DNA of 64,000 nucleotides from Chitinophagaceae bacterium (lineage in GTDB: Bacteria > Bacteroidota > Bacteroidia > Chitinophagales > Chitinophagaceae). The notes under the pieces were generated by a model that saw only the letters and a program-made list of their open reading frames with translations, searched no databases and was not told the origin of the DNA. This document shows, one piece after another, positions 9,031 through 16,642 of this stretch (position 1 is its first letter; each line of letters opens with the position of its first letter). The DNA is taken from NCBI GenBank assembly GCA_016720745.1, contig JADKKA010000022.1:1426001-1490000 (forward strand). The letters are read 5' to 3'. Position numbers and translations under genes: made by a program.

Positions 9031-9797
9031 CCCCGTATGGACGATAAAAAGGTTTTTGTGGATGCATTAACATCTTTGCTGTTTTCCAATGCCCGAATAT
9101 AGGCAGATCCAATGATCCCACCGTCAGCCAGCTGACATACCGCATCAAAACTGGCTTTATCACGGATGCCGAAACCGACCAGGATCGGGTTTTTAAGATT
9201 CATCGCCCGGAGTTGCTCAAGATAAGTTTTGATATCAGCCTGCTCACCGTCACTGCCTGTAGTAGAGGAAGAAGAAACAGCATATAAAAAACCACTGCTC
9301 AGGTTATCCAGTTTCCTTATTCTTTCGGCAGCTGTTTCCGGGGTTACAAGAAAAATAAAATCCAGTCCATGTTGTTCAACGATGGGGCGGTACATGGTTT
9401 CAAATTCAAATTCCGGTAAGTCAGGCAGAATCAGTCCATCCACCCCTGCAGCCGCTGCATCAGTACAAAACTTTTCAAATCCGTATTGCAAAACGGCATT
9501 CATGTAACCCATTAATACCACGGGCAGGTGTATTTCATTTCGAAAGCCCTGTAACTGTTCAAATAATTTCCGGATCGTCATACCATTAGCAATCGCCACA
9601 CTGCTGCTATGCTGAATCACCGGGCCATCTGCGAGCGGATCACTGAATGGCATTCCCAGTTCTATGATATCGGCGCCATATTCCTGCAATGCCTTCATGA
9701 CCGGCAAAGTGGAATCCAGTTGCGGAAAACCTGCAGTGCAATAAATATTCAGGACAGCGGTTTTCTTTGTATGAAATAGTTGTTGAAGTCTGCTCAT
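9027..9797 (-). CDS. trpA: Tryptophan synthase alpha chain
   Basis: Cleaves indole-3-glycerol phosphate to indole and glyceraldehyde 3-phosphate; indole is then channelled to TrpB in the alpha2-beta2 complex. From the Met at 9797 the protein has 256 residues, the normal TrpA length. The catalytic Glu and Asp are present in IIELGMPFSDPLADGP (E46 and D57, equivalent to E49 and D60 of enteric TrpA). The phosphate-binding end reads LVGFGIRDKASF and GGIIGSAYIRAL. An ATG seven codons upstream (9818) exists but adds residues not seen in the family. It is the last gene of the trp operon, 63 nt after trpB. Confidence 0.96.
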   Translation of the reverse strand: MSRLQQLFHTKKTAVLNIYCTAGFPQLDSTLPVMKALQEYGADIIELGMPFSDPLADGPVIQHSSSVAIANGMTIRKLFEQLQGFRNEIHLPVVLMGYMNAVLQYGFEKFCTDAAAAGVDGLILPDLPEFEFETMYRPIVEQHGLDFIFLVTPETAAERIRKLDNLSSGFLYAVSSSSTTGSDGEQADIKTYLEQLRAMNLKNPILVGFGIRDKASFDAVCQLADGGIIGSAYIRALENSKDVNASTKTFLSSIRG

Positions 9798-9860
9798 TTT
9801 GATCGGTCCTTGTTTCAATCGTACCGGATTAGTTTATTACCCTTGTACACAGTTGCGCTA

Positions 9861-11054
9861 TTATGAAATATGTTGCATATAAGTTGCCAGGTCCTTATCT
9901 CCTCTCCCGCTGAGGCAGATCACCACCACCGCATCCGGGTTGAAATTGATCATCTTCAAAGCATGCAGTGCATGGGCTGACTCGAGGGCAGGGATGATTC
10001 CTTCCATTTTAGCCAGTTCAAAAGCGGCATTCAATGCTTTTTTATCCGTGGCACTCATGAATGTAGCCCGGCCGGTTTCAAAAAGATGGGCATGGAGGGG
10101 GCCAATGCCCGGATAATCAAGTCCTGCAGAAATACTATGCGGTTCCACCACCTGGCCATCTTCTGTTTGCATCAGCAGGCTCTTGCTGCCATGGAGGATT
10201 CCCGGTTTGCCCAGCGCTGTTGTCGCGGCAGATTTCCCGGTATTCACCCCTTCTCCGGCTGCTTCCACTGCTACCAGCTTAACAGATGGTTCATCCAGAA
10301 AATGATAAAAGGCACCCGCTGCATTACTGCCCCCGCCTACACAGGCGATCACATAATCAGGCAGCTCGTTTCCAGTTTTATCTGCTAATTGTTTCCTGAT
10401 TTCTTCGCTGATCACACTTTGAAACCTGGCGACCATATCCGGGTAAGGATGAGGTCCCACGACACTTCCAATGATATAATGTGTATCATGCGGGTGATTG
10501 ATCCAGTCGCGGATGGCTTCATTGGTGGCATCCTTTAAAGTTTTGCTGCCACTGGTAGCCGGGATCACGGTTGCCCCCAGCATTTTCATCCGGGCTACAT
10601 TGGGTGCCTGTCTTTCTATATCTTTTTCCCCCATGTAAACAATACATTCGATACCCTTGAGTGCGCATACCGTTGCCGTTGCCACTCCATGTTGTCCCGC
10701 ACCAGTTTCTGCAATGATTCTCTTTTTCCCCAATCGCTGTGCGAGCAGGATCTGGCCAATGGTGTTATTAATTTTATGGGCCCCGGTATGACAGAGGTCT
10801 TCCCTTTTGAGAAATATATTGGCTTTGTAGCGATTACTAAGTCGTTCTGCGAAATATAAGGGTGTCGGTCTTCCTACATAATCCTGGAGCAATTGCTGAA
10901 ACTCCTGCTGAAAAAGTTCTTCCTGCATAATCTCCAGGTACCGGTTCCTTAATTCTTCCACATTCCGGTGCAGCATTTCCGGAATATAAGCACCTCCGAA
11001 CTGACCGAAATAGCCCTGTTCATCGGGACGGGTATAGGATTGTATTGCTGACAT
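9861..11054 (-). CDS. trpB: Tryptophan synthase beta chain
   Basis: PLP enzyme that joins indole and serine to give tryptophan. The 397-residue protein is full length. It shows the N-terminal FGQFGGAYIPE block, the PLP lysine in GAHKINN (K94), the substrate loop ETGAGQHGVATA, the phosphate-binding VGGGSNAAGAF and the C-terminal ICLSGRGDKD. These are TrpB1-type features (the form that pairs with TrpA) rather than the stand-alone TrpB2. It sits 15 nt downstream of trpF and 63 nt upstream of trpA in the same operon. Confidence 0.97.
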   Translation of the reverse strand: MSAIQSYTRPDEQGYFGQFGGAYIPEMLHRNVEELRNRYLEIMQEELFQQEFQQLLQDYVGRPTPLYFAERLSNRYKANIFLKREDLCHTGAHKINNTIGQILLAQRLGKKRIIAETGAGQHGVATATVCALKGIECIVYMGEKDIERQAPNVARMKMLGATVIPATSGSKTLKDATNEAIRDWINHPHDTHYIIGSVVGPHPYPDMVARFQSVISEEIRKQLADKTGNELPDYVIACVGGGSNAAGAFYHFLDEPSVKLVAVEAAGEGVNTGKSAATTALGKPGILHGSKSLLMQTEDGQVVEPHSISAGLDYPGIGPLHAHLFETGRATFMSATDKKALNAAFELAKMEGIIPALESAHALHALKMINFNPDAVVVICLSGRGDKDLATYMQHIS

Positions 11055-11069
11055 GCTTTTTTATTAAGA

Positions 11070-11696
11070 TTACTTCATCGCCATTTTCAGCTGCAGGATC
11101 TTACTCATATCCTTGATACCCGGAGCTGACTCAAACTTGCTATTCACATCAACACCAAACAGGTCAGGATGTTTAAAAGCTTTTACCCTGGCCAGGTCTT
11201 CTACCCCGATACCCCCGCTCAGGAAGAAAGGTTTCTCAATTTTTGCCTTGCTCAGGATATTCCAGTCAAATTGCTGACCGGTTCCTCCGAAACTTTCTTT
11301 CAGTCCGCCGGTATCAAAGAGATAATAATCGCAAACAGCATCATACGGTGCTACCAGCTCATCAATATCTTCATCTCCTGTAATACGAAAAGCTTTGATT
11401 ACTTCCACTTCAGAACTGAGGTCATCACACATTTCTGCGCTTTCATCTCCATGGAGCTGTACCACATCCAGTCCATATTCATCAATTGCATCCAGCACAT
11501 CGATTAACTCAGGGTTCACAAACACCCCTACTTTCCTCAGATCAAAATCCGCCTTCTTCACTTCTTTTTTGGAAAGTTTATCACCCACATAACGGGGGGA
11601 TTCAGGATAAAAAATTAAACCGGCAAACTCAATATCGAGTCCGTCCAGTTGTTGCAGCTGTTTCATATCGGTGATACCGCAAACTTTGATATTCAT
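11070..11696 (-). CDS. trpF: Phosphoribosylanthranilate isomerase
   Basis: Isomerises N-(5-phosphoribosyl)anthranilate to the carboxyphenylamino deoxyribulose phosphate. The 208-residue single TIM barrel has the catalytic Cys in KVCGITD (C6) and the catalytic Asp in LFDTGG. The phosphate-binding segments FFLSGGIGVEDL and GVDVNSKFESAPGIKD close the barrel. It is a separate gene here, not fused to trpC as in enterics. It lies 102 nt after trpC and 15 nt before trpB. Confidence 0.96.
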   Translation of the reverse strand: MNIKVCGITDMKQLQQLDGLDIEFAGLIFYPESPRYVGDKLSKKEVKKADFDLRKVGVFVNPELIDVLDAIDEYGLDVVQLHGDESAEMCDDLSSEVEVIKAFRITGDEDIDELVAPYDAVCDYYLFDTGGLKESFGGTGQQFDWNILSKAKIEKPFFLSGGIGVEDLARVKAFKHPDLFGVDVNSKFESAPGIKDMSKILQLKMAMK

Positions 11697-11798
11697 ATTG
11701 CTTTTACTTTAACTGTTTAATCCAATTCAATTATTGATAAATGTTCATTTCAATTCCGCGTGTCCTTGTGTACATGATAATGCCTTTTCGCTGATCCG

Positions 11799-12596
11799 TT
11801 AGTCTGTTTCATCTTTTAATGACGCTACAAAAGTCTCAAAAGCCTTCCCCGGATCTGTTTCTTTCATAAAATTCTCTCCGATTAAGAAACCCCTGAAGCC
11901 CGCCTGCCTTAAAGTTACGATTGCTCCGGTACTACTGATCCCACTTTCTGCGATGGCCGGTTTTTCTGCCGGAATTTTACTGATCAGGTTTAAGGAAGTA
12001 TTGATATCCACTTCAAAGGTTTTGAGGTTCCGGTTATTCACCCCCAGCATACTTACTTCATCACAGCAATGGCCCAGCTCTTCCTCATTATGAATTTCCA
12101 GGATCGATTCCAGTCCGATGCTTTTGGCATAAGTGGCGAACTGCTTTACTTCTTCCGGACTCAGACAGGCGGCAATCAGCAGGATCACATCTGCCCCAAA
12201 TGCCTTGGCTTCGGCAATCTGCCATTGGTCAATGATAAAATCTTTTCGAAGCACCGGGATATCTGTTACCACTTTGGTCTGGATCAGGTCATCCAGGTCG
12301 CCTCCAAAAAAGGGCTCATCCGTTAATACGGATATGCCAGCTGCTGATTGATTATAAGCCCTGACAACCGGCTCCACTTCCTGTTCTTTGGTTTTGAACC
12401 AGCCCTTGCTCGGGCTTTTCCTTTTGAATTCGGCAATAATACCCGTACTGCCCGGTATCAGTAGCTGCTGCACGAGTGAACGATTGCCGATTTCCCAGAA
12501 AAATCCTTCCTTTTCAAAACGGGAAATAGGGCTTTTTATCTTAAACGGCTCAATCTCCTTTCTTTTGGATGCTACAATAGTTTCTAAAATATCCAT
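11799..12596 (-). CDS. trpC: Indole-3-glycerol phosphate synthase
   Basis: Closes the indole ring to give indole-3-glycerol phosphate. The 265-residue TIM barrel carries IIAEFKRKSPSKG (residues 53-65, with the catalytic Glu and Lys), the general-acid Lys in PVLRKDFIID, the LGVNNRNL segment and the C-terminal AESGIS and GFLIGENFM phosphate-binding loops. Length and motifs are those of a monofunctional TrpC. It follows trpD after 72 nt and precedes trpF by 102 nt. Confidence 0.96.
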   Translation of the reverse strand: MDILETIVASKRKEIEPFKIKSPISRFEKEGFFWEIGNRSLVQQLLIPGSTGIIAEFKRKSPSKGWFKTKEQEVEPVVRAYNQSAAGISVLTDEPFFGGDLDDLIQTKVVTDIPVLRKDFIIDQWQIAEAKAFGADVILLIAACLSPEEVKQFATYAKSIGLESILEIHNEEELGHCCDEVSMLGVNNRNLKTFEVDINTSLNLISKIPAEKPAIAESGISSTGAIVTLRQAGFRGFLIGENFMKETDPGKAFETFVASLKDETD

Positions 12597-12668
12597 ACTA
12601 AACTTCTTTGATCTTACCCCAGTGGGTATCAGACATCAGGTTTTATTTTTTCAATAGTATACTTAACA

Positions 12669-13661
12669 TCATTGCAACTCAATCAGCTGCTTCAGGGCGG
12701 CATGCGCCCTGCCCGACTCCAGACTTTGGATAGCCGCCTGGAAGGCATCATCGTAACTGGCATACTTCCCGGTGCAATGCAGGGCCATGGCAGCATTGGC
12801 CAGAACAACCGCATTCTGTGCCCAGGTTCCTTCTCCCCTCAGAATGCTGACAAAGATACCAGCCGCTTCTTGAACAGAACTCCCGCCACTGATATCTGCA
12901 GCAGTCACCATTCTTTTGCCAAGTTGTTCCGGACTCATCACCCGTTCTCCTTCATGTGTGATCACTTTGGTATCATTCGTCAATGAAATCTCATCATACC
13001 CATCCAGGCTGTGTAAAATAGTAAAGGGTTTGCCACCCAATTGCAGGAGGTAATTATAGATCCTTGCCATTTCCAGATTATATACTCCCACCAACTGATA
13101 AGCAGGTGTGGCAGGGTTAGCCATCGGGCCCAGCATATTGAAAAACGTACGCATGGCCAGGTTTTTCCGGATCGGGCCCACTGTTTTCAGCGCCGGATGA
13201 AAAAGCGGGGCATGCAGGAAACAGATATTTGCCTTTTGGATTTCATTTTGCAGTTTAGTATTGTCGTTGCTGAACCGATAGCCCAGTTGTTCCATTACAT
13301 TACTGGCGCCGCTGATGGACGAAGCCCCATAGTTGCCATGCTTGGCCACTTTTTGTCCGGTACCCGCCACAATAAAACAGGCCAGGGTGGAAATATTAAA
13401 TGTGTTTTTACCGTCTCCCCCGGTTCCAACTATATCAATTGCATCTACATCTCCCAGGTCTGCTTTCACACATAATTCCAGCAGTGCATCCCGGAATCCC
13501 TGTAACTCCTCAATGGTTATGCTTCGCATCAGGTAGACGGTCATGAAGGCTGTTACTTCATGTTCATTGTAAATGCCCTTACCGATATTCACCAGCACTT
13601 CCCGGGCCTGATCCCTTGAAAGGGTTTGGTGTTCGAATAAATATTGTAGTGTTTTTTTCAT
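12669..13661 (-). CDS. trpD: Anthranilate phosphoribosyltransferase
   Basis: Transfers the phosphoribosyl group from PRPP to anthranilate. The 330-residue protein has the signature IVGTGGDGKNTFNIST (GTGGDG at residues 79-84), the KHGNYGASSISGASNVMEQLG block that binds anthranilate and PRPP, and the GPMANPA segment. It is not fused to the amidotransferase TrpG as in E. coli. A repeat block closely similar to the one before trpE lies 13 nt upstream of its start codon. Confidence 0.96.
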   Translation of the reverse strand: MKKTLQYLFEHQTLSRDQAREVLVNIGKGIYNEHEVTAFMTVYLMRSITIEELQGFRDALLELCVKADLGDVDAIDIVGTGGDGKNTFNISTLACFIVAGTGQKVAKHGNYGASSISGASNVMEQLGYRFSNDNTKLQNEIQKANICFLHAPLFHPALKTVGPIRKNLAMRTFFNMLGPMANPATPAYQLVGVYNLEMARIYNYLLQLGGKPFTILHSLDGYDEISLTNDTKVITHEGERVMSPEQLGKRMVTAADISGGSSVQEAAGIFVSILRGEGTWAQNAVVLANAAMALHCTGKYASYDDAFQAAIQSLESGRAHAALKQLIELQ

Positions 13662-13674
13662 ACCCCTTTTCTCA

Positions 13675-13762
13675 CCCCTGTCCCCTAAAGGGGGACTTAA
13701 CTTTGTCGCTCACTCATGCTTTCTATTGCGTGGTGATGCTTTTTGATTAAAAATATTTTTAT
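13675..13762. repeat. Repeat block upstream of trpD, homologous to that before trpE
   Basis: Starts with CCCCTGTCCCCTAAAGGGGG and continues through CTTTGT, GCTCA and GTGATGC to AAATATTTTTA. The block at 15908-15992 shares the same landmarks in the same order and spacing over roughly 85 nt. Both copies lie just 5' of a trp start codon, inside the transcribed spacer. Confidence 0.7.
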
Positions 13763-13792
13763 ACTTCGTATTTCTAATTTCAAATTTTCCCA

Positions 13793-14422
13793 TCAATTTT
13801 TTCCCGCCCTTCCTTTCTCCCCTTTAGGGGCGGGGATGGGGGTTTGGCTCAACCAATTCCGCATGATCTGTTCCCCAACCGGTGTCAACACACTCTCCGG
13901 GTGAAACTGTACGCCCTGCACATCGTAAGTCTTATGTTGCAGCGCCATTATGTATCCCTGTGCATCACGGGCCGTTATTTCCAATTCGGCCGGGAATGAC
14001 TCTTCACTCACAATCCAGGAGTGATAACGACCTACCAGGAATTGATCCGGTAATCCATTAAAAAGCGGGCTTACGGGCAATTGATGACTTAATCCCGTTT
14101 TAATTTCTGTGGCCACTCCATGATACACTGTTGATAAATTGGTCAGTTTCCCTCCAAATGCTTCACCGATAGCCTGATGACCCAAACATACTCCCAGTAT
14201 GGATTTAGTAGCCGCATATGCTTTAATCAGGGGCAGTAACATACCTGCTTCCTCCGGTATACCTGGTCCGGGCGATAAAATAATTTTATCATAAGCTGCC
14301 ACCTGCTCCAGCGGAATCTGATCATTCCGATACACATCCACCCTGGTATGGGTAATCTTTTCCACCAGGTGTACCAGATTATAAGTAAACGAATCGTAAT
14401 TATCAAACACCAGTATTTTCAT
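13793..14422 (-). CDS. trpG: Anthranilate synthase glutamine amidotransferase subunit
   Basis: Supplies ammonia from glutamine to TrpE for anthranilate synthesis; it may also serve 4-amino-4-deoxychorismate synthesis, as no separate pabA is visible. The class-I amidotransferase triad is present: Cys in GVCLGHQAIG (C79), and His and Glu in VQFHPESVLT (H174 and E176). At 209 residues it is about 15 longer than usual. The extra C-terminus PIPAPKGEKGRAGKN is encoded by a CCCCTTTAGGGG-type palindrome at 13816-13846, so a dispersed repeat appears to have been taken into the coding end. It starts 62 nt after trpE. Confidence 0.94.
   Translation of the reverse strand: MKILVFDNYDSFTYNLVHLVEKITHTRVDVYRNDQIPLEQVAAYDKIILSPGPGIPEEAGMLLPLIKAYAATKSILGVCLGHQAIGEAFGGKLTNLSTVYHGVATEIKTGLSHQLPVSPLFNGLPDQFLVGRYHSWIVSEESFPAELEITARDAQGYIMALQHKTYDVQGVQFHPESVLTPVGEQIMRNWLSQTPIPAPKGEKGRAGKN
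13816..13846. repeat. CCCCTTTAGGGG palindrome inside the 3' end of trpG
   Basis: TCTCCCCTTTAGGGGCGGGGATGGGGG matches the family seen at 16096-16145 and 21292-21345. Here it is read through as the last codons of trpG. Confidence 0.7.
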
Positions 14423-14484
14423 TCTCTTTTTTTAATCAATTTTCGTACTTCGTATTTCGAATTTCGTATTTCGTATTTCATACT

Positions 14485-15906
14485 TCACTTAATCTCTTCC
14501 GCTACTTCAATCGCTTTCTTCAATGCACCCAGTTTATTATTCACTTCCTGCAATTCACTTTCCGGGTTACTGACAGCCACCACACCGGCACCGGCCTGAT
14601 AAGTGAGCGTATTGTTCCTGCTTAAAAAAGTGCGGATCATGATTGCATGATTGCAACTGCCATTGAATCCGACAAAGCCAATCGCTCCTCCGTAGTAAGA
14701 ACGGGCAGTGGGCTCAAAGTCATTGATCAGTTCCATGGCCCTTATCTTGGGTGCCCCGCTCAGGGTTCCGGCCGGGAAGGTTTTGGCAAGCATTTCAAAG
14801 GGGTTGGCAGTTGGTCTGACCGTTCCTTTTACTTCACTCACGAGATGAATTACATGGGAGAAATATTGTACCTGCCGGAACTGTGCTACTTCCACTTCAT
14901 CACAAAGCCGGCTCAGGTCATTGCGGGCCAGATCAACCAGCATCACGTGCTCCGCATTTTCTTTGGCATCCTTTAATAAATTTTCAGTTGCCATACGATC
15001 CGCTTCATCGTCTCCCGTGCGTTTGAAAGTTCCTGCGATGGGATGTACAATGGCTTTTCCATTCCGGATGATGAGCTGCGCTTCCGGTGAAGAACCCATC
15101 AGCCGGTATTCCCCATAATCAAAAAAGAACAGGTAGGGAGAAGGGTTCACACTGCGGAGGGCCCTGTATACATTAAATTCATCTCCTGTAAATGTTTGCT
15201 GAAATCGTCGGCTCAGAACAATCTGAAATACATCTCCCCGGTGACAACTGGCAATCCCCTTTTTCACCATCTCCACATACTCGCCATCTTTCAGATTGGA
15301 GACCTCTTCACCTTTTCTGGCAAAGGGATAAACCGGCACATCCTTACCCCGGATTAAAGATTCGACAGCAGCCAGTTCAGACTCCACTCCCCTGATATGA
15401 TTCTCACAAATAAATAATTCATCTTTAAAATGATTGACTGCAATCACATACTGATACAAACGGTATCGCATTAATGGAATGATGGCAGTTTCATTTTTAC
15501 TTTTCGAATCATGCTGTAATTTTTCAAAAAAAGAAACTGCATCATAAGTCGTGTACCCATACAATCCCTGGGCAAACGCCTCTTCTTTTGTCCCACCTGA
15601 TTTTATTTCAAACTGCTGCATGAAATTCCATAAAAGCGAGGGTACGGTACCCGGACTACTGATACTGATTTTTTCAGGATTCCGGCCTGGCAATTTACTT
15701 TCTGCATAGGAGGCATTACTAACCTCCATTCCGCCAATGGCATTGATACAAATAAATGACCAGCTGTTTTCCGCCGAATGATGATCGGTGCTTTCCAGCA
15801 AAATGGTATCCCTGAATTTATCCCGCAAACGCAGGTAGATCCCCACCGGCGTGTATACATCGGCGAGCATGCGTTTGCAACTGGTGCTTAATTCGATTTT
15901 TTTCAT
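14485..15906 (-). CDS. trpE: Anthranilate synthase component I
   Basis: Converts chorismate to anthranilate with ammonia from TrpG; it is the committed and feedback-controlled step. The 473-residue protein carries the tryptophan-binding LLES motif at residues 36-39, so allosteric inhibition is likely intact. The chorismate-binding domain has HPIAGTFKRTG, GTLSGAPKIRAMELI and YGGAIGFVGFNG, as in TrpE rather than PabB. It is the first structural gene of the operon. It lies about 240 nt below a leader-peptide attenuator, and a CCCCTGTCCCCTGAAGGGG repeat ends 1 nt before its ATG. Confidence 0.96.
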   Translation of the reverse strand: MKKIELSTSCKRMLADVYTPVGIYLRLRDKFRDTILLESTDHHSAENSWSFICINAIGGMEVSNASYAESKLPGRNPEKISISSPGTVPSLLWNFMQQFEIKSGGTKEEAFAQGLYGYTTYDAVSFFEKLQHDSKSKNETAIIPLMRYRLYQYVIAVNHFKDELFICENHIRGVESELAAVESLIRGKDVPVYPFARKGEEVSNLKDGEYVEMVKKGIASCHRGDVFQIVLSRRFQQTFTGDEFNVYRALRSVNPSPYLFFFDYGEYRLMGSSPEAQLIIRNGKAIVHPIAGTFKRTGDDEADRMATENLLKDAKENAEHVMLVDLARNDLSRLCDEVEVAQFRQVQYFSHVIHLVSEVKGTVRPTANPFEMLAKTFPAGTLSGAPKIRAMELINDFEPTARSYYGGAIGFVGFNGSCNHAIMIRTFLSRNNTLTYQAGAGVVAVSNPESELQEVNNKLGALKKAIEVAEEIK

Positions 15907-15907
15907 A

Positions 15908-15992
15908 CCCCTGTCCCCTGAAGGGGAACTTAGCTTTGTAGCTCATCAGCAGTTTTTACTGCGTGATAATGCCAGATTAGAAATATTTTTCT
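15908..15992. repeat. Repeat block immediately upstream of trpE
   Basis: CCCCTGTCCCCTGAAGGGG followed by a block similar to 13675-13762. It contains a perfect small hairpin, GCAGT-TTTT-ACTGC. It occupies the 5' untranslated region directly before the trpE start codon. Confidence 0.7.
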
Positions 15993-16095
15993 GTTTCACC
16001 GAATATTCATTTTCAAAACTCATTCAACTTCAATAATTATACTCCACCTTTTGAAGGAAAAGGTTGTTTACTCCCTTTCCTTGACCCACCTCTAT

Positions 16096-16145
16096 TCCCC
16101 CCCTTTAGGGGTTGGGGGTTCCCCCTTTTAGGGGATGGGGGTGGG
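16096..16145. repeat. Double CCCCTTTAGGGG palindrome in the trp leader region
   Basis: Two adjacent copies of a CCCC-TTTA-GGGG type palindrome separated by TTGGGGGTT. They lie just downstream (in transcription order) of the attenuator terminator and before trpE. They may form additional hairpins in the leader RNA. Confidence 0.6.
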
Positions 16146-16146
16146 C

Positions 16147-16175
16147 AAAAAATAAGCCCCGAACATTGTCGGGGC
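16147..16175 (-). terminator. trp attenuator terminator
   Basis: On the minus strand GCCCCGA (16175-16169) pairs perfectly with TCGGGGC (16162-16156) around a 6-nt loop. The hairpin is followed at once by TTATTTTTTG (16155-16147). It begins 33 nt after the leader stop codon. Its 5' arm overlaps the segment that can pair alternatively with the end of the leader ORF. Confidence 0.85.
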
Positions 16176-16218
16176 CTGAATATTGTTAAACAATGATAGT
16201 TATGACACTACAGCCCCC
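16171..16218 (-). promoter_or_regulatory. Predicted trp antiterminator pairing
   Basis: GGGGGCTG (16218-16211), which overlaps the last two codons of the leader peptide, is complementary at 7 of 8 positions to CAGGCCCC (16178-16171), the 5' arm of the terminator. Pairing here prevents the terminator. A ribosome stalled at the Trp codons would leave this segment free, while one that reaches the stop codon would cover it. A further small hairpin (ATTGTT/AACAAT, about 16181-16195) lies between. Confidence 0.75.
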
Positions 16219-16261
16219 TAAGAGTTGTATGCCACCACCATGTATTGTTATGCTTTCTCAT
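16208..16261 (-). CDS. trpL: trp operon leader peptide with three consecutive Trp codons
   Basis: A 17-codon ORF reading MRKHNNTWWWHTTLRGL then TAG. The three TGG codons lie at 16232-16240. The stop codon falls next to the antiterminator segment, and a terminator with a U-run follows 33 nt later, upstream of trpE. This is the classic arrangement for ribosome-mediated attenuation: low charged tRNA-Trp stalls translation on WWW and allows read-through into the trp genes. A near-perfect promoter ends 8 nt upstream of the ATG, so the 5' untranslated region may be only about 3 nt. The reading is direct from sequence; function is inferred from the layout. Confidence 0.88.
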   Translation of the reverse strand: MRKHNNTWWWHTTLRGL

Positions 16262-16268
16262 GTTCCCA

Positions 16269-16299
16269 CAAATATAAAAGCTAAAACGGGAATGCCAAA
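16269..16299 (-). promoter_or_regulatory. trp operon promoter
   Basis: On the minus strand TTTG (16296-16299), a 19-nt spacer, then TATATTTG (16269-16276). This is an exact match to the Bacteroidota consensus TTTG-N19-TAnnTTTG. The predicted start is near 16264, just before the leader ATG at 16261. A repeat of GTTTTAGCTT(A/T) occurs both in the spacer and about 38 nt upstream and could be an operator or a relic second promoter. Confidence 0.8.
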
Positions 16300-16331
16300 T
16301 TCTTTTTAGATTTATAAGCTAAAACAGACAC

Positions 16332-16616
16332 ATGCTGATACAACATAAAAAGTCCGGAACCAAGGGAATGTTTTTTGTAGAGCAGGACGGCAATATCCTG
16401 GCAGAAATGGTGTACACACAGCCGGCAGCCAATAAAATGATCATCGAACATACAGAAGTTAGCGATGAACTCAGGGGGCAAAAAGTCGGCAACCAACTCG
16501 TGGCTGCGGCAGTAGACTATGCCAGGAAACAGGAGATCAGGATCATTCCCCTTTGTCCTTTTGCGAATGCAGTTTTTAAGAAAACACCTGAGTATAATGA
16601 TGTATTAGTTAGTTGA
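16332..16616 (+). CDS. GNAT-type N-acetyltransferase (YjdJ-like, short form)
   Basis: A 94-residue protein of the small Gcn5-related family (Acetyltransf_CG type). Residues 25-66 hold the acyl-CoA binding region with VSDELRGQKVGNQLVAAAVDYAR, where the R/Q-x-x-G-x-G/A loop is RGQKVG. It ends with IIPLCPFANAVFKKTPEY, typical of this group and carrying the conserved Cys. Substrate unknown. It is divergent from the trp operon, and the two start regions are about 70 nt apart, so the promoters lie back to back. Confidence 0.88.
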   Translation: MLIQHKKSGTKGMFFVEQDGNILAEMVYTQPAANKMIIEHTEVSDELRGQKVGNQLVAAAVDYARKQEIRIIPLCPFANAVFKKTPEYNDVLVS

Positions 16617-16642
16617 AAAACTGCCAGGCAAAAAACAGTGTT

